Shown here in pieces: positions 32,760 to 44,375 of a stretch of DNA of 64,000 nucleotides. Source of the stretch: Desmodus rotundus (Eukaryota; Chordata; Mammalia; Chiroptera; Phyllostomidae); contig NC_071396.1 in the NCBI RefSeq assembly GCF_022682495.2, forward strand, positions 23,557,735-23,621,734, read 5' to 3'. The notes below the pieces were generated by a model. The model did no database searches and was not told the DNA's origin. It saw only the letters and a program-made list of their open reading frames with translations. The number at the start of each line of letters is the position of its first letter. Position 1 is the first letter of the stretch. The translations under genes were made by a program, and so were the position numbers.

Positions 32760-34099
32760 GGAACATGTTTAACAGAACATCCTGGAGACATAGGTCTCTG
32801 GGCATTTTATGGTGCCCTGTTCAGAAAAAAAAATCTGAGATGTTGATGTTTTTTTTTTTTTATCTGAATAATTTCCTGGGCCTCACCCAAGTAAGTGATA
32901 TTTTGCTGGTTCACCAAGGTTCCTATGGTGACAGTAAATTCTCCTACAAAGGGGTAGGACAGAATCTTACCAGGCAGAACTTGCCTTGCCTTCCAGGAAG
33001 CTGCCCATTTGATCTGGGCGATCTGCCCTGGAAAGTGATTAACTAGTCTGAATTGTGTTCGAATCCCATCTTAAACGTCTGTGTTTTCCCAGTTCACCTT
33101 CTGTGCTGTCAGAGCGTAGAAACTCCGCTGCCCAGGTTCAAGATCTGAGCTTCGGCGTTGGGCCGCCCCTCCTTTTTCTTTGTTTAAATACCTTGAGACC
33201 AAGGGAAACAGAGTGAATTTAATATTAATATAAACTAATTTACGTAACTTGTATTAATAGATGGAGGTTGAAAATACATCATTTTTAAATATACACAGAA
33301 AAATCTGACAACCTGCAACATCATGCATTCTAGATAAATATTAGTAAACCTGAAATGGGAAGGAGCTCCCTTCCCTGGGCCCTTTGTTGTTGGTGCCGAC
33401 TAATTTATCGAATCAGGCAGTTGAGACCTAGGAGCCTTGGACAATCTGAGGTCAGGGAGATGTTAGTGGAAAGGGAAGGGGGCAGGAAGAGGGGGGACGG
33501 AGGCTTCCAGGATGAATAGACCCATGAGGCTCCCAGAAGGTTCAGGGCTTCTTACAAGTGGCACCAGTGGGAGTGGCCCTCCAGGCATCACTCTCCCTCC
33601 TGTTACCGCATCTGGAGTCTGTCACACTCCAGCTGCTGTTCCAGACTAGTCAGATAGGAGGGAAGTGTCCTAGCAGCCCCCAGACCATTCATCTTTCCTG
33701 TGCTCAGAATTAGCTGGGGTTAGCCGCTGTACCAAGGAGCCCAGATGGGATGGGACTCTGATTTCTCTGTCACATGGTGGGGAGTCCAGGCCAGCGGGCT
33801 TGCCCCATGAGGTCATTCCAAGACCCAGGTTCCTTCTCTGGCTGCTCTGCTGTCCTCTGGCTGTGGTCCTCAGCTGCATCGTCCTGTAGCCTATAGGAAA
33901 AGAGGTCGGTGGAGAAAGCGGCCACCAACTTCCTTTGTAAGGAATATAACCATGAAGTTGCCTGTATCTACTCATGCTCATATCCCATTGGCTGGAAGTG
34001 AGATGATGCCATGTGCAGCCTCGAGAGATACTAGGAAATCTCATCTGTAGCTGGGCAGCTCTGAAAGCAAGGGCAAGAGAGTGGACCCTGGGAGATGGT
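32760..34099. other. Non-coding sequence
   Basis: No gene recognised. Positions 33200-33360 are AT-rich ('aatattaatataaactaatt') and might be an old LINE trace. The minus-strand frame at 33670-34044 has no domain. Confidence 0.45.
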
Positions 34100-34240
34100 C
34101 GGCAGTCTTTGCCTTCATTTTACACCTAGGAAAATGATGGACCAGAGGAGGTAAGGGATGGAGCTGTAGTCGCATGGAGAGATAGAAATCTACTCAGACG
34201 AGCCCAGCCCTCCTGATTCACAGCCCAGGGGTCTTCCCAC
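34100..34240 (-). mobile_element. MIR relic, antisense (short)
   Basis: 'cattttacacctaggaaaat' followed by 'gatggaccagaggaggtaag' and 'ctcctgattcacagccca' resemble reversed MIR ('ccattttacagatgaggaaactgaggc..'). Weak but collinear. Confidence 0.5.
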
Positions 34241-34604
34241 CCAACAGTAACATCTGTCCCAACGGGGGAGGATGGAAGACGGCAAGTGTCTCAACTCCTC
34301 GTGGACCAAAACTGGGGCATGTTCCAGAATCCCAGGGCATCAGGCCTGGGGCAGTTCAGGAGGCTTAAGAGGACCGAAGCTGTGAGATCTAAAATAAAGA
34401 ACAAAGCCTGGCCTGCCCCTAGGAAGAGGGGATTCTGCCAGCAGACAGACTTTGGGCTTGAACAGCAACTCTTCCCTGAGGCTGAGGCTGCTGGCCTGGC
34501 CTGCAGATTCTGGGCTTACCAAGCCTCTGCTATTACTACACGCGCTCACACCCTACATTGGTTCTTTCTCTGAGAACCCTGGCTACTACAGGACCACGCT
34601 GGTT
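34241..34604. other. Non-coding sequence
   Basis: Frames on both strands (34286-34573 plus, 34340-34549 minus) show no domain. No feature seen. Confidence 0.45.
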
Positions 34605-34795
34605 AGTGAGGGTGTAGAGCACTGTGTTAGCAGAAGAGATTTGGAGACCTGGGTTCAAACCCCAGCTCATCCACTTGCTGTGGGATTAGGGACAAGCTAT
34701 CCCAGATCTTTGCTTCCTTCTTTATAAAATGGAGCTTATACATTTAGCACAGTGCCTGGCACTTAGGAAACTCTTAATAAATTAGAAAAATAATC
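34605..34795 (+). mobile_element. MIR SINE, sense, near complete
   Basis: 'gtgtagagcactgtgttagc', 'gagacctgggttcaaacccc' (tRNA-derived B-box region), 'agctcatccacttgctgtgg', 'cttctttataaaatggagct' and 'agcacagtgcctggcactta' to 'ctcttaataaa' cover nearly the whole MIR consensus. Confidence 0.85.
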
Positions 34796-35574
34796 TTCAT
34801 CCACCCCAGGATAATTGTCACTAGTACTGGGGAAAATTGTAAGATATCTTTAGGAAATCTTGTCCCCATTCATTCTAAGTACTAAAAACCTCCCCTTTTC
34901 TTAGAAATCTCAAGGAAATGAGATGGCAGAGCCTTTTCCAGAAACCCAGCATCCCGAGACTAAATTCCTCCAACTGTGTTCTCCGTCCTGCATCCTGTGC
35001 TGAAGGCAGCCCTTCCTGGCACGTGGGAGGACCGACCCTCCTTTCCTGCCGCACACGAGTCTCCCTGGCCTGTCTGCCTCGGTCCTGGCGGCCCAGTGCC
35101 TTCTCCCCTCGCTACCCGGCAGGAAGAAGAAAGCAGCCAGTAGGGATTTCCAGGCTCGACATACTGGCCATCATCTCTTTCACTGGGGATGGAACCAACT
35201 TTCTCTTCACGCTTTAATTGGCACCAATCTGTTTATCATCAGTGTGATTCTTTGGAGAAAGACCAGAAACATCATTTCCTATCTGAACAGCAAAGATCGC
35301 CGTGTTCCTCTCTGCTCTCTGACAATCTTCGGGACTAACTCAGACTTCGTGGCTCCTTCCACCCCATGGCCAATCATCAGGGGCCCTGGGTTGGTGTCAT
35401 GCACAGAGGCCTCGGCTGGTATCACGAAAAAGTTCTGCAGGACCAAGGGTAGCTCCGGGACTTTTACATACACGTGGCTGAGAGGCAGGAATTTGGTGGT
35501 GGCAGTGGGGAGGGGTACAATTGTCCCTACAGTTGTGTCTGCATGGCAACCACACTGGTTTTACTTAGATGTCA
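34796..35574. other. Non-coding sequence
   Basis: No repeat or gene recognised. A 112-codon + frame at 35244-35582 has a 64-codon antisense frame opposite it and no recognisable domain. Confidence 0.45.
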
Positions 35575-35805
35575 TATTATAGAGCACAGGGGTGACAAAT
35601 GGGCCAAATCTGGCCCCCTGTCTGCCTTTGTAAATAAAGCTTTATTGGAACATAACCTCATGCCCATTCATTTACCTATTGTTTATGGCAGCTTTTGCAC
35701 CGCAGGTGTCGCCTGGAGTAGTTGTGACCGAGACTATGACCTGTTCAAGTCTAAATATACAGTCCGGAGATTGACAGGAAAAGTTTGCTGACCCTTGACA
35801 ATGTC
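35575..35805 (+). mobile_element. DNA-transposon relic, hAT-like (family uncertain)
   Basis: 'gggccaaatctggccccctg', 'ctttgtaaataaagctttat', 'tggaacataacctcatgccc', 'acctattgtttatggcagct', 'gtagttgtgaccgagactat' and 'gaaaagtttgctgacccttg' follow a well-known mammalian repeat ('aaatctggcccgccgcctgtttttgtaaataaagttttattggaacac..'). I think it is a non-autonomous hAT but cannot name it. The 105-codon frame across it is not a gene. Confidence 0.6.
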
Positions 35806-37614
35806 AGAGCAAAGTTTTCCAGAATGCTTCATTTATGACAATGTGTGCATAGAAATGAGAACACATCCTTTGTCCACTGCGATAGTAACATTTGTACCTG
35901 GGGATGTCTTGGTGGGTGCGGAAATGAGGCCCCTGTGTGGGGCGGGGAGGGCAAGATTTTCCTGAGTTACTGGTTGGCGCTGTGATGGCAGATGCTCCCT
36001 GCTCAGCCCAGGCCCTGACCTTCCAGAAGGCCAGCCCTCAAGTGCTGGGTTCCATGCTGTGTTCTGGTTCCGGCCCCACCTGGAGCCCTACTCTCCTCTT
36101 TACTCGGTGTTGTTTCTCCATTTTTTTTCCGGGTCGTGGCACCCATGGAGAGTGGCATTATTTATGAATTGGGTGGGGCTGCTCGCAGGGGAGGCAGCCT
36201 GCACGCGAGCTGTGCTGTTTTGGGCCCAATCCGGGCCTTGGGTCTGCCGTCTTGGCCGTGCATGCTCAGAAACCCACCACAGCCTGGAAGTCACTCCTGT
36301 CCTCGGGGGTCTGGGTTAGCTTTCACTGGAGGTTGGATCTGTTCATTCAGGGTGTCAAGGAAAGGCCACCATGCTTTCCTGCTCCTGCTGGAGCATCCTA
36401 GAGCGAGGGCAAGTGTTCCGGGGTTTTCTCCTACATTGCATTTAGGCCTGAATAAAGCTCTGGCCTTAGGCCAGAGTGGCGTCACTACCTCTGTCTTGCA
36501 CCTGAAGCAATGGGACCTCAGAGACCGAAAAGGAACTGTTCAGGGCCTCTCAGGTTCAGGCTGTCGAGTCCAAGTGCTCCACCTTCTGGGTGGTGTGCTG
36601 CTAAGGGGCGACACCCGGCTCTCCCTGGGGACTGGGGACTTCAGATGTGTTCATGCCCGCATCGCCCAGGCCCCGGTGGGAATCCCCACACCATAAGGGC
36701 TTGGTGGGGAGGCCAGCAGGGCCTGCAGGGCCTCCAGGGCCTCTGAGTACAGTCAGGAGGGCTCAGGTGCGCCCAGGGCGGTGGCACCAGCCTGGTGGGA
36801 GGAGGAATGGGCACCACGGGCAGGTTCTCAGGAAGTAGGGCCCATGTATCTCGCCTCTGCAGGGCGCCTGCTGTGTCCTGAAACCCAGCTTGCTGCTCAG
36901 CCAGCACTAGAGAAAGGGAGAGAGATGCTAACTTCAAGACCCCTGTTTGTGCACCTTAGGGAGCCCGGCTCCTTGGAAACGCCTGCGTGCGGGCTGTGTC
37001 TGTTCCTTTCTCAGTCAGCCTGTCTGTCTATCCATCTCTCTTACATACACACACAGACAGCCTTAAAAAATCCCTTTCTCTTTGTGTTCTTTTTTCTATA
37101 CATCTTTAGCACATTTAAAATACAGAATGTGCTGTTTCTTCTGTTTCTGGGTCCATTTCCTTTCAGGTCTCATGTATTTGGGGAGGAGGGAGGTAAGAAA
37201 AGGTGTTTTGGTGAGATGCGGGGCCAGGCGCCGGGGTGGGGGAATATGTGAAGACACCCAAACAGGATGAATCCAAGCCCCCGGGTATGGAATTACTAAT
37301 AATGCGGAGAGAGAATGTGCTGAGCTGCGGGGTGGAGGTCACTTTGAAAGGAGCGCTACCCGTGAACTTAGAGGATGGCAGGGGACGGGAGCTAGTGTCT
37401 GAGGGTCAGTCTTGCAGCGAAGGCCAGGGACTGGATGAGCACTTCTGTTACATGGAGCACCCGTGCAGTACAGAAGCACTGGGTATGTGACGTAAAACAG
37501 ACTGCAGTGACCGAGGAGAAGCAGGGTGGGAGAGAAGTTTCTTTTGGAGAAAAGATGGGGAGGCTCAGCCCTGGGGCCAGAGTCTCGCCTGGGGTCTCAG
37601 TCAGAAGGTCCTCC
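35806..37614. other. Non-coding sequence
   Basis: No gene recognised. The longest frame (36136-36696, 186 codons) has a stop-free antisense partner for part of its length and no domain, which is typical of a GC-rich chance frame. A short GGGCCT-type direct repeat lies at 36718-36742. Confidence 0.45.
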
Positions 37615-37737
37615 GGCGCTTCCTAAAGATGCAGGTGCCTGGGCCCTGATGCCAGGCATTCTGGCTCAGTGGGCCTGTTGGAGGCCCTAGCTCTGAGTTT
37701 TCAGAAGGTCTGAGGTGGTTCTGATGCCCAGGGCCTG
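37615..37737 (+). mobile_element. MER5A-like hAT relic
   Basis: 'aagatgcaggtgcctgggcc', 'ctgatgccaggcattctggc', 'agtttt..cagaaggtctgag' and 'gtggttctgatgcccag' follow the MER5A block order ('agatgcagattcctgggcccc..ctaagtcagaatctctgg..aacaagctccccaggtgattctgatgc'). Confidence 0.6.
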
Positions 37738-39927
37738 CTCAGCATCCTTGTCCCGAAGGTGCCTTCCTCCCCAGGGTCAGCTGAGGCCAGCCAGTTTTGA
37801 GTCACTTTTGATAGTCGTTAGCTTTCTGAATGATCGCGAGAATAAAACTCTGGATAATTATTGATTGGCCTGCTAGCATCTCCCAGAGCTGGCCGAGGAG
37901 GGCGTGGTCTCAAACCTGCCAAAGTGTGTAGCCTCCGTGAGAGTCCCGGCCAGTCCCCTTGCTCACTCCCTACCTCCCCACTGCACCACAGCATTGCTCT
38001 CCATCCCATCCCATCTCTCCTCTCCCTGCATCTCTCTTCCTTCTTCCTTCACTCTTCTTTCCCATTAACTGTCCATTCCATGAATTAGATGCTCATTAGA
38101 ACTTATTTGTAGGATTTACTAAGCAAAAACTTGTTCATTTATATACTTAATGAGCTTAACAGCTCACATCTCTCTCCAGTCCTGTGCATGATCAAATTAA
38201 TCCCAGTGGCCCTGCCTGAGTTCTCCTTCAGGTCAGTTGTAGACCTTGTGGGGGGCGATGGTTCTCACTCGGCTTGAGTGAGTAAGGGCCTCGAGGACGC
38301 GGACCTGGGCAGGCGTTCTGTCCACAGTTTGTTGCTTGATTCTCACTAGGCTGACTTTATTCCTGGGGCCTCAGTTTACCTCCCTATAAAAGACAGGCTT
38401 CCTTCAAGGAGCCGCAGCTAGTGTAGGCCACCGCACGGTGTGTGCCCAGAAGAGCAGGAATACCTAACAACACGCCTGGTGCTCCCAGGGGTACTAATAC
38501 CAGCCCAGGGCCCCTGGGAGGCTGGCTCAGAGGACTTGGCGTCATTTCTACAGAAGAAAACAAGACACAAAGGATGGCTTTGTGCCCTTGCCTGTTCCAG
38601 TGAGTTCCAGGACATGCCTCGGGGCAGGAGACAGGCCCCCACGATCAGCTCTTGTCATTGCAAGGTGCCTCCTCGTTGACCCGCCTGTTGTCACTCTGGG
38701 TGAGCATGTGCAGCGTTAGGGATGCTCAAGCCCAGCCTCTCTCCCCTCCCACATCCAGCAATGGGGAACAACACGGAAATCAGGACATGCTCCCAGGTGG
38801 ACAACAATGCAAATAAGTGAATGGTTTTTATGAAGAGTTCTTAGCAATGTGGGAAATATTTAGGGTATGAGGTTATCTATTTTAAAAAGAACACACTCCA
38901 AAGTCATGTATTATGTAGTGTGGGTTCCCTGGGCCACAACCGTCCTGGGTGGGAGCTTGGAGGGTGTCCTGTGCTGGGATCAAATGTGTCTCAGTGTCTG
39001 TGACCCTGTGGGCAGGCTGAGCAGCGGAGAGCATCCTGGGAGGGAACTCTGTGTGAAGGAAGACATCTGTGTGTGGTCAGCAGCATGGGCCTGGGGGGAG
39101 GGGTGTCCACCTTCACTTTGACCCCATCCTCGTGAGTTTCCATCTGTGTCCTAATGAGAGGGAGGGCAGGGAGCACACAGGCGAGAGCCTTTCCACGCAG
39201 GGCCTGAGTGCATTTGCACGGGGCAGCAGGCAGGAACAGTGCGGGCGGCCCTCTGTGCTGCCCCGCCGGCCTTCCCTTGCTCCTGCAGAGGGCTCTGGGG
39301 GAAGAGATGGGTCTCTGATGGGGCCAGAACAGCAGCCCTGGGGAGTAATGCCTCCTCATCCAAGTGCTTCTGTACTGAGTTAACCAAATCTTTTATTTTT
39401 TGTTTTCTGATATTTTGATATCTGGGGCTTTGCTGGCCCCAAAAGGACTGCCCGTCCCGGGGTTAGCCAATTCTTGGAGAGTGAGCGACTCACCCACAAT
39501 CTGCTGCTTTTCAAATGCAAACCAAGCAATCCACAGGCCCCGCTCTCCACCTCCTTACCCAGCTCACACTCTGGGCCACTATCCACCTGTCTTAGTCACC
39601 AATGACCAGGGACCAGACAACCAAGAACAGCTCTATACCCCAGGCCCCTGAAATTATTCCCGCCAACTGATCGGGAGCCTCTGGCCCTGCCTCAATCATT
39701 CCTCCTCTCCAGAGACCACGGTCAAGGCTCTTGCCCCCATTTCGCTTCCCTGTGTGCCCCCCGCCCCCACCCAAGGGTGTGGTGTGCTCCCTCCTCTTGT
39801 GAACTGTGAGATCGTGAATAACAAGCTACTTTTCAATGGGAGTCATTGATCTGCCCCCAAGTTTCCGTTAATGCCGTATTTTAGATTACTACCATGTTTA
39901 AAACACTCGCTGGAAGATGTAGGGGCT
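37738..39927. other. Non-coding sequence
   Basis: No gene recognised. A 'catcccatcccatctctcct' low-complexity run starts at 38002. Frames at 38991-39383 overlap on both strands without a domain. Confidence 0.45.
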
Positions 39928-40062
39928 GCCCTGGCGAGGACAGTGGCCCATGGTGGGAACAGCAGTAAGAGGCAACTGAACCATGTATCACTCACACACT
40001 GATGTTTCTCTTTCTCTTTCTTCCTCCCTTCCCCTCTCTCTAAAAAAAAAAATAAATAAGAT
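39928..40062 (+). mobile_element. Truncated Ves SINE, sense
   Basis: 'gccctggcgaggacagtggc' followed by 'gtaagaggcaactgaaccat' and 'cacacactgatgtttctctt', then a CT-rich stretch and an A-rich tail. Only about 135 bp remains: most of the tRNA-derived head with its B box has been lost. Confidence 0.8.
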
Positions 40063-40074
40063 CTTTTTTAAAGA

Positions 40075-40253
40075 GACAGCATAAATTCACTTATCTTTCT
40101 TTTGCCTATTAAAACCTGCTGTTATAAACTGTAGAAAAAGCTTTTATTTTACTTACTGTACTTTTCAGCTTCAGAATTTCCATTTGGCTCTTTTTATAAT
40201 TTTGATATCTTTATTAATAGTCTTGTTTCGTGAATACATTGATTTCCTTTAGT
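40075..40253 (-). mobile_element. Ancient L1 5' region, antisense (left flank of the HAL1)
   Basis: 'cagcttcagaatttccattt', 'ggctctttttataattttga' and 'tatctttattaatagtcttg' are the reverse complement of an old L1 5' region ('tccaggatttctgtttggttctttttatgattttgatatc..'). The same unit resumes at about 41749, so the HAL1 split it. Confidence 0.6.
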
Positions 40254-41740
40254 GTCTCTTTTGCCCTATTTTATGTATTTATTTATTTATTATTTTTAAG
40301 TATATTTTATTGATTATACTATTACAGTTTTCCCAATTTCTCCTCCTTTATCCCCCCTCCACCCTGCACCCCCTAACCCTCCAGCATTTCCCCCCTTTAG
40401 TTCATGTCCATGGGTTGTACATGTAAGTTCTTTGAGTTCTTTGTTTCCTCTACCATTTTTGATCTCTCCCTGTCTATTTTATGCCTACTAATTATGCTCC
40501 TTCTTCTCTGTACCTTTCCCCCCCTCATTCCTCCCTTCCCCTCCCCACTGAAATCCCTCTGTGTGGTGTCCATTTCTCTGACTCTGTTCCTGTTCTAATT
40601 GTTTGCTTAGATTTTGTTTTCATTGTTTGTCCTTTCTTTTAGGTTCATTTGTTGATAGTTGTGAGTTTGTTGCCATTTTACCTTTCATATTTTTGATCTT
40701 CGTTTTCTTAGATAAGTCCCTTTAACATTTCATATAATAAGGGCTTGGTGATGATGAACTCCTTTACCCTGACCATATCTGGGAAGCACTTTATCTGCCC
40801 TTCCATTCTAAATGATAGCTTTGCTGGATACAGTAATCTTGGATGGAGGTCCTTGGCTTTCATGACTTGGAATACTTCTTTCAAGTCCCTTCTTGCCTAT
40901 AAGGTTTCTTTTGAGAAATCAGCTGATAGAGTTATGGGAACTCCTTTGTAGGTAACTGTCTCCTTTCCTCTTGCTGCTTTTAGGGTTCTCTTCTTATCTT
41001 TAATCTTGGGTAACTTAATGATGACGTGCCTTGGTGTGTTCCTCCTTGGGTCCAACTTTTTTGGGACTCTCTGGGCTTCCTGGTCTTCCTGGAAGTCTAT
41101 TTCCTTCACTAGATTGGGGAAGTTTTCCTTCATTATTTGTTCAAATAAATTTTCCATTTCTTGCTGGTGTTCTTCTCCTTCTGGCACCCCTACGATTCGG
41201 ATATGGGAACGTTTCAGGTTGTCCCAGAGAATCCTCAGCCTCTCTTCATTTTTTTGAATTCTTGTTACTTAATTCTGTTCCAATTGGATGTTTATTTCTT
41301 CCTTTTGTTCCAAATCGTTGCTTTGAGTCCTGGTTTCCTTCCTGTCACTGTTGGTTCCCTGAATGTTTTGCTTTATTTCACTTTGGGTATCTTTCATTTG
41401 TTTTTTCATTTTTTTGACCGAGCTCAATCAGTTCTGTGAGCATTTTGATTACCAGGGCTTTAAAATCTCCATCAGATAGGTTGGTGATCTCCTCATCGCT
41501 TAGTTCTCTCTCTGAAGCTTTGCCCTGTTCTTTCATGTGGGCCGTATTTCTTTGTCTCGGCACACCAGTCTGGTTTTTCTGTTTGACTGTTTCTTTAATT
41601 CCTTGGTTGTCAGAGCTCCATGCAGTTTGATTTTCTGGCACTTCTGGTTATTTATTGATTTTAGGCTGGTTGTTATCCTCCTTTTGGTCGTGCAAGGAAG
41701 TGAAGGGTTTCTACCTCTGCTTCCATGTTGGCTGGAACTC
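40254..41740 (-). mobile_element. HAL1-type retroposon (half-L1: ORF1 without ORF2), near full length
   Basis: Read on the minus strand, the element begins 'gggagttccagccaacatgg' (the L1-type 5' start containing a CAAGATGGC-like YY1 site). It has a short 5' leader, an L1 ORF1 ending with TAA at 40708-40710, and about 430 bp of 3' region with 'acaacccatggacatgaact', 'ggggataaaggaggagaaat', 'ctgtaatagtataatcaata' and an A-rich (AAAT)n tail. No ORF2 lies between the ORF1 stop and the tail, which defines HAL1. Old antisense L1 sequence lies on both sides, and 'cctttagt' occurs at 40246-40253 and 41741-41748, a likely short TSD. HAL1 is mobilised in trans by L1 ORF2p. Confidence 0.85.
40708..41641 (-). 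pseudogene. HAL1 ORF1p gene, decayed
   Basis: This encodes an L1-type ORF1 protein, an RNA-binding chaperone that coats element RNA. On the minus strand the N-terminal piece (41641-41378) begins MPENQTAW and contains 'ELSDEEITNLSDGDFKAL'. The coiled-coil part follows after a frameshift in an A run near 41410. An in-frame TAA sits near 41270. The RRM part includes 'RSHIRIVGVPEGEE', 'ENFPNLVKEIDF' and 'VTYKGVPITLSADFSKETL'. After a second frameshift near 40900 the C-terminal domain includes 'LLYPAKLSFRMEGQIKCFPD' and ends LYEMLKGLI-stop. The span of about 311 codons equals a full ORF1p, so only two shifts and one stop separate it from an open frame. Confidence 0.9.
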
Positions 41741-41748
41741 CCTTTAGT

Positions 41749-42430
41749 TACTTAGTGTATTTAAGACAGTTTGCTTTAATGTCTTGGTCTAGTGATTCCA
41801 AAGTCTGAGCCCCCTCAGGGATGATTTCTGTCCGTTACTTTTTTTTTTTATTTGAATGGAACATGTTTTCTTATTAGTTTATATACCTTATGATTTCCTT
41901 TTGTTTGTGAAAATAGACATTTTGTGTGATAACTCTGAATATCAGAATCTCTCTCTTTTCTAGGGATTTCTATTTTTTTTTTAATTGTTGAAGCCTATAG
42001 TAACCGATGTATTTTGAGACTTTTCTAAGCTGGTTTTGCAAGATCATTCCTTGTTATGTGTATCCCGGTAGCCTCTCTTCCTTTACATCATGTTCAGTTG
42101 AAGCTTTGATGGTGATTTCATTGAATGCTAAGAACTCTCGTGATATTTGCAAACTGACTCTGTGCCAGAACACTCCTCCAAGAACTGCCAGGCTTGCTTT
42201 GAGCCTGGGGGTCAGCCCAAGGTGAAGGCTTACGGTCTTTCCAGGAATGTTCTGAGCATGTGTCTTGTCTGGGCATGCATGTGGCTTGTGAATCTTCCTT
42301 CTATACGCAGATGTTTCCAATGTCCTAATTTCTCCAAAGAGTTTCACCCCAGTTTCTCCTCTGGGCCTTCGATGTCCTATTTATTGTATGTCCTCAATGC
42401 TAATCTTTTGCTCCGGTATCTGTGAGTCTG
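41749..42430 (-). mobile_element. Ancient L1 5' region, antisense (right flank of the HAL1)
   Basis: 'agtgtatttaagacagtttg', 'ctttaatgtcttggtctagt', 'tttgaatggaacatgttttc', 'gtgaaaatagacattttgtg' and 'tgataactctgaatatcaga' match the reverse of an old L1 5' region ('gagtgtatttaagacagttg..gaaaactggacatttgaat..gtaactctggaaatcaga'). It continues the unit interrupted at 40253. The right limit is approximate. Confidence 0.6.
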
Positions 42431-43581
42431 CACTCACTTTGAACCTTTTATGAGTGGTGCCCACGGTTTTTCCCACCTGTGTTCCAACTTACTTGAGCCA
42501 TAGGAGTGAGTCAGTCCTTCAGGTATCCCCTGGCAAATTTAGAACAGACATGAGCAATGGTTTGCAAGTAATGTCTGCTTTTCTTCCAGTGTGAAGGCAG
42601 GAACTGGAGACAGGGGTGGCGCTGCTTCAAAAGCAAGACGTCGGCCACACGGGGGGTGGGGGATGGGGATGCGGTCAGGGTGAGCATGAGTATCACAGAA
42701 CGTTCCCATTTGGAAGATCGCTTTTTGGTTGTTTGTTTGTTTGTTTGTGAATTTATTCGACAGCTGTAAACCTTTGATTCTTTTCCCAGAACTCCCACAA
42801 AACTGATCCAGACACTTTCTGGTACATATATGCCTTTCCTTTTCCTGGGAAACTTTACCCAAAACCATTTTAAATTGTCCGCGGCTAGTTCACCAATCTG
42901 GTCGAAACTTCTAATTTATTGTTATTTCTTCTTACCCATTTGTCTGTGTGTGTATGTACGTGTGTGCCTATGATACAGAGAGGGCAGGGGGAGAATGACT
43001 AATTCTTTCCCTTCATTAAAAGCGGCAGAGAAGTGCCCACCTCATTGCCCCCGGTAACTGATTCACCCCTTACCTCTCAGTCTTAGAGTCTCAGAGACCT
43101 GGCCTCATTATTCCTTCTAAGGACTCAAAATTTGGTGAATTTCTTCCAAACCCCTTCACCACCTCCCATGGAACAGGTATTCCCATGCCACCCCCGTCCC
43201 CTCTTGCTGGTTTTGGAGCTAAAGTGCTAGCTTCTCAAGATCGGCCAGCAATTAGTAGCCAGGCTGGAGAGACAACAAAGCTTAGTGGCTTCCGGTGGCA
43301 CCAGAGTCCAAGTCAACCCAACTCCCACCGTAGCCAGGGATGATGTGTGCCTAAGTCTCTCCTCGTTAGCAGAGAACTTCCAGAATGCTGCAGTGAAGAC
43401 ACAACCCACAGGCACAGAGGAAAAGTCGGTGAGACAGGCTCCACCCTTCTGGTCGCCCCTGACTTCAGCGTCCCATCTGCTGCTGAGTAAGCAACTCGGG
43501 AGCATTGGAAAGTGAGATTTAGGTGGAAGAGCCAATGACAGGAAATGAGTTAGGAAAAAGGGGCAGAAGAAGAGGACTCTT
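42431..43581. other. Non-coding sequence
   Basis: A (TTTG)n run ('gtttgtttgtttgtttg') lies at 42730-42747 and a G-rich stretch at 42650-42675. The large minus-strand frame 43227-44066 (279 codons) starts right of a Ves SINE and reads through it, so it is rejected as a gene. Confidence 0.5.
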
Positions 43582-43767
43582 GCCCTGGCCGGGTGGCTCA
43601 GTGGGCTGGAGTATCGTTCCATGTGCCAAAAGGTTATGGGCTCGATCTCTGGTCTGGGCAGGAGATAGCTGGTCAGTGTTACTCTCTCACTTAGATGTTT
43701 CTCTCTTTCTCTCTCCATTCCTCTCTCTCTAAAATCAATAAATATATCCTTGGGTGAGGATAAAAGG
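43582..43767 (+). mobile_element. Ves SINE, sense, short form
   Basis: 'gccctggccgggtggctcag' head, 'ggctcgatctctggtctggg' at the B-box region, 'gttactctctcacttagatg', a CT-rich stretch and 'aaaatcaataaatatatcct' with 'tgggtgaggataaaa' tail. The middle is shortened compared with the copy at 61673. An approximate TSD is 'agaagaggactctt' (43567-43581 region) and 'aaaagaagacgctt' (43768-43781). Confidence 0.92.
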
Positions 43768-44270
43768 AAAAGAAGACGCTTTCTAACAGCTGGTTCCTCT
43801 TTCCTCCCAACTTGTAAGACAGTGAGCCCAAGAAATGTCTGGTGTCGCACTTGGCGTCGTGGCCCGGAAACCAGGGCCAGATACTGTGGGAGTGTGTGAA
43901 CAATTAGAGTGAGTGAGAGGCCATCGGGGCCCAGTGGAGGACAGCTCTCAGAGCTGCTGGACCCCATGCTCCCCAGCGGAGGCTGAGGCCTGGCCCAAGG
44001 GCTGCTGGTAGGACCTCCGTACCTTTGGGACCTGCTCCCACAGAGGCCCGGGAGAAGGGACAGCAACCTCCCAAGGCACCCAGTCCAGGCTGCAAAGCCT
44101 GCTGGTTTTCAGATGTGGGGTAATACAAATAGGCATTTAAAATGTTCTCTTCTCTCTGGTTAACTGTATTCTCCTTCTCAAGATTATGGGAAAGGGAAGC
44201 AGTTCTGAGCTTAGAGGCATTGGCTGATGGCCCAGATGACTGTGAGACCTGGAGGGGACTTCGGTTTGAT
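43768..44270. other. Non-coding sequence
   Basis: No feature beyond chance frames on the minus strand (43904-44136). Confidence 0.45.
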
Positions 44271-44375
44271 ATGCTGCTGCCACCTCCTCATTTGACAGAT
44301 GATGGGAATGCAGAGGCCCAGGGAGGTGAAGTGATTTTCCCAATCTCACACCATAAACTCCCTTCAAAAGGACCC
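44271..44375 (-). mobile_element. MIR core relic, antisense
   Basis: 'cctcatttgacagatgatgg', 'gaatgcagaggcccagggag' and 'gtgaagtgattttcccaatc' match the reversed MIR core ('cattttacagatgaggaaactgaggcacagagaggttaagtgacttgcccaaggtc'). Confidence 0.65.

Noticed and set aside
36136..36696. 186-codon open frame, plus strand
   Set aside because: Long frames are expected in stop-poor GC-rich DNA. There are overlapping frames on both strands and no domain or conserved motif.
43227..44066. 279-codon open frame, minus strand, the longest in the window
   Set aside because: It reads straight through the Ves SINE at 43582-43767. The remainder is Leu/Ser/Pro-rich with no domain and competing frames on the other strand.
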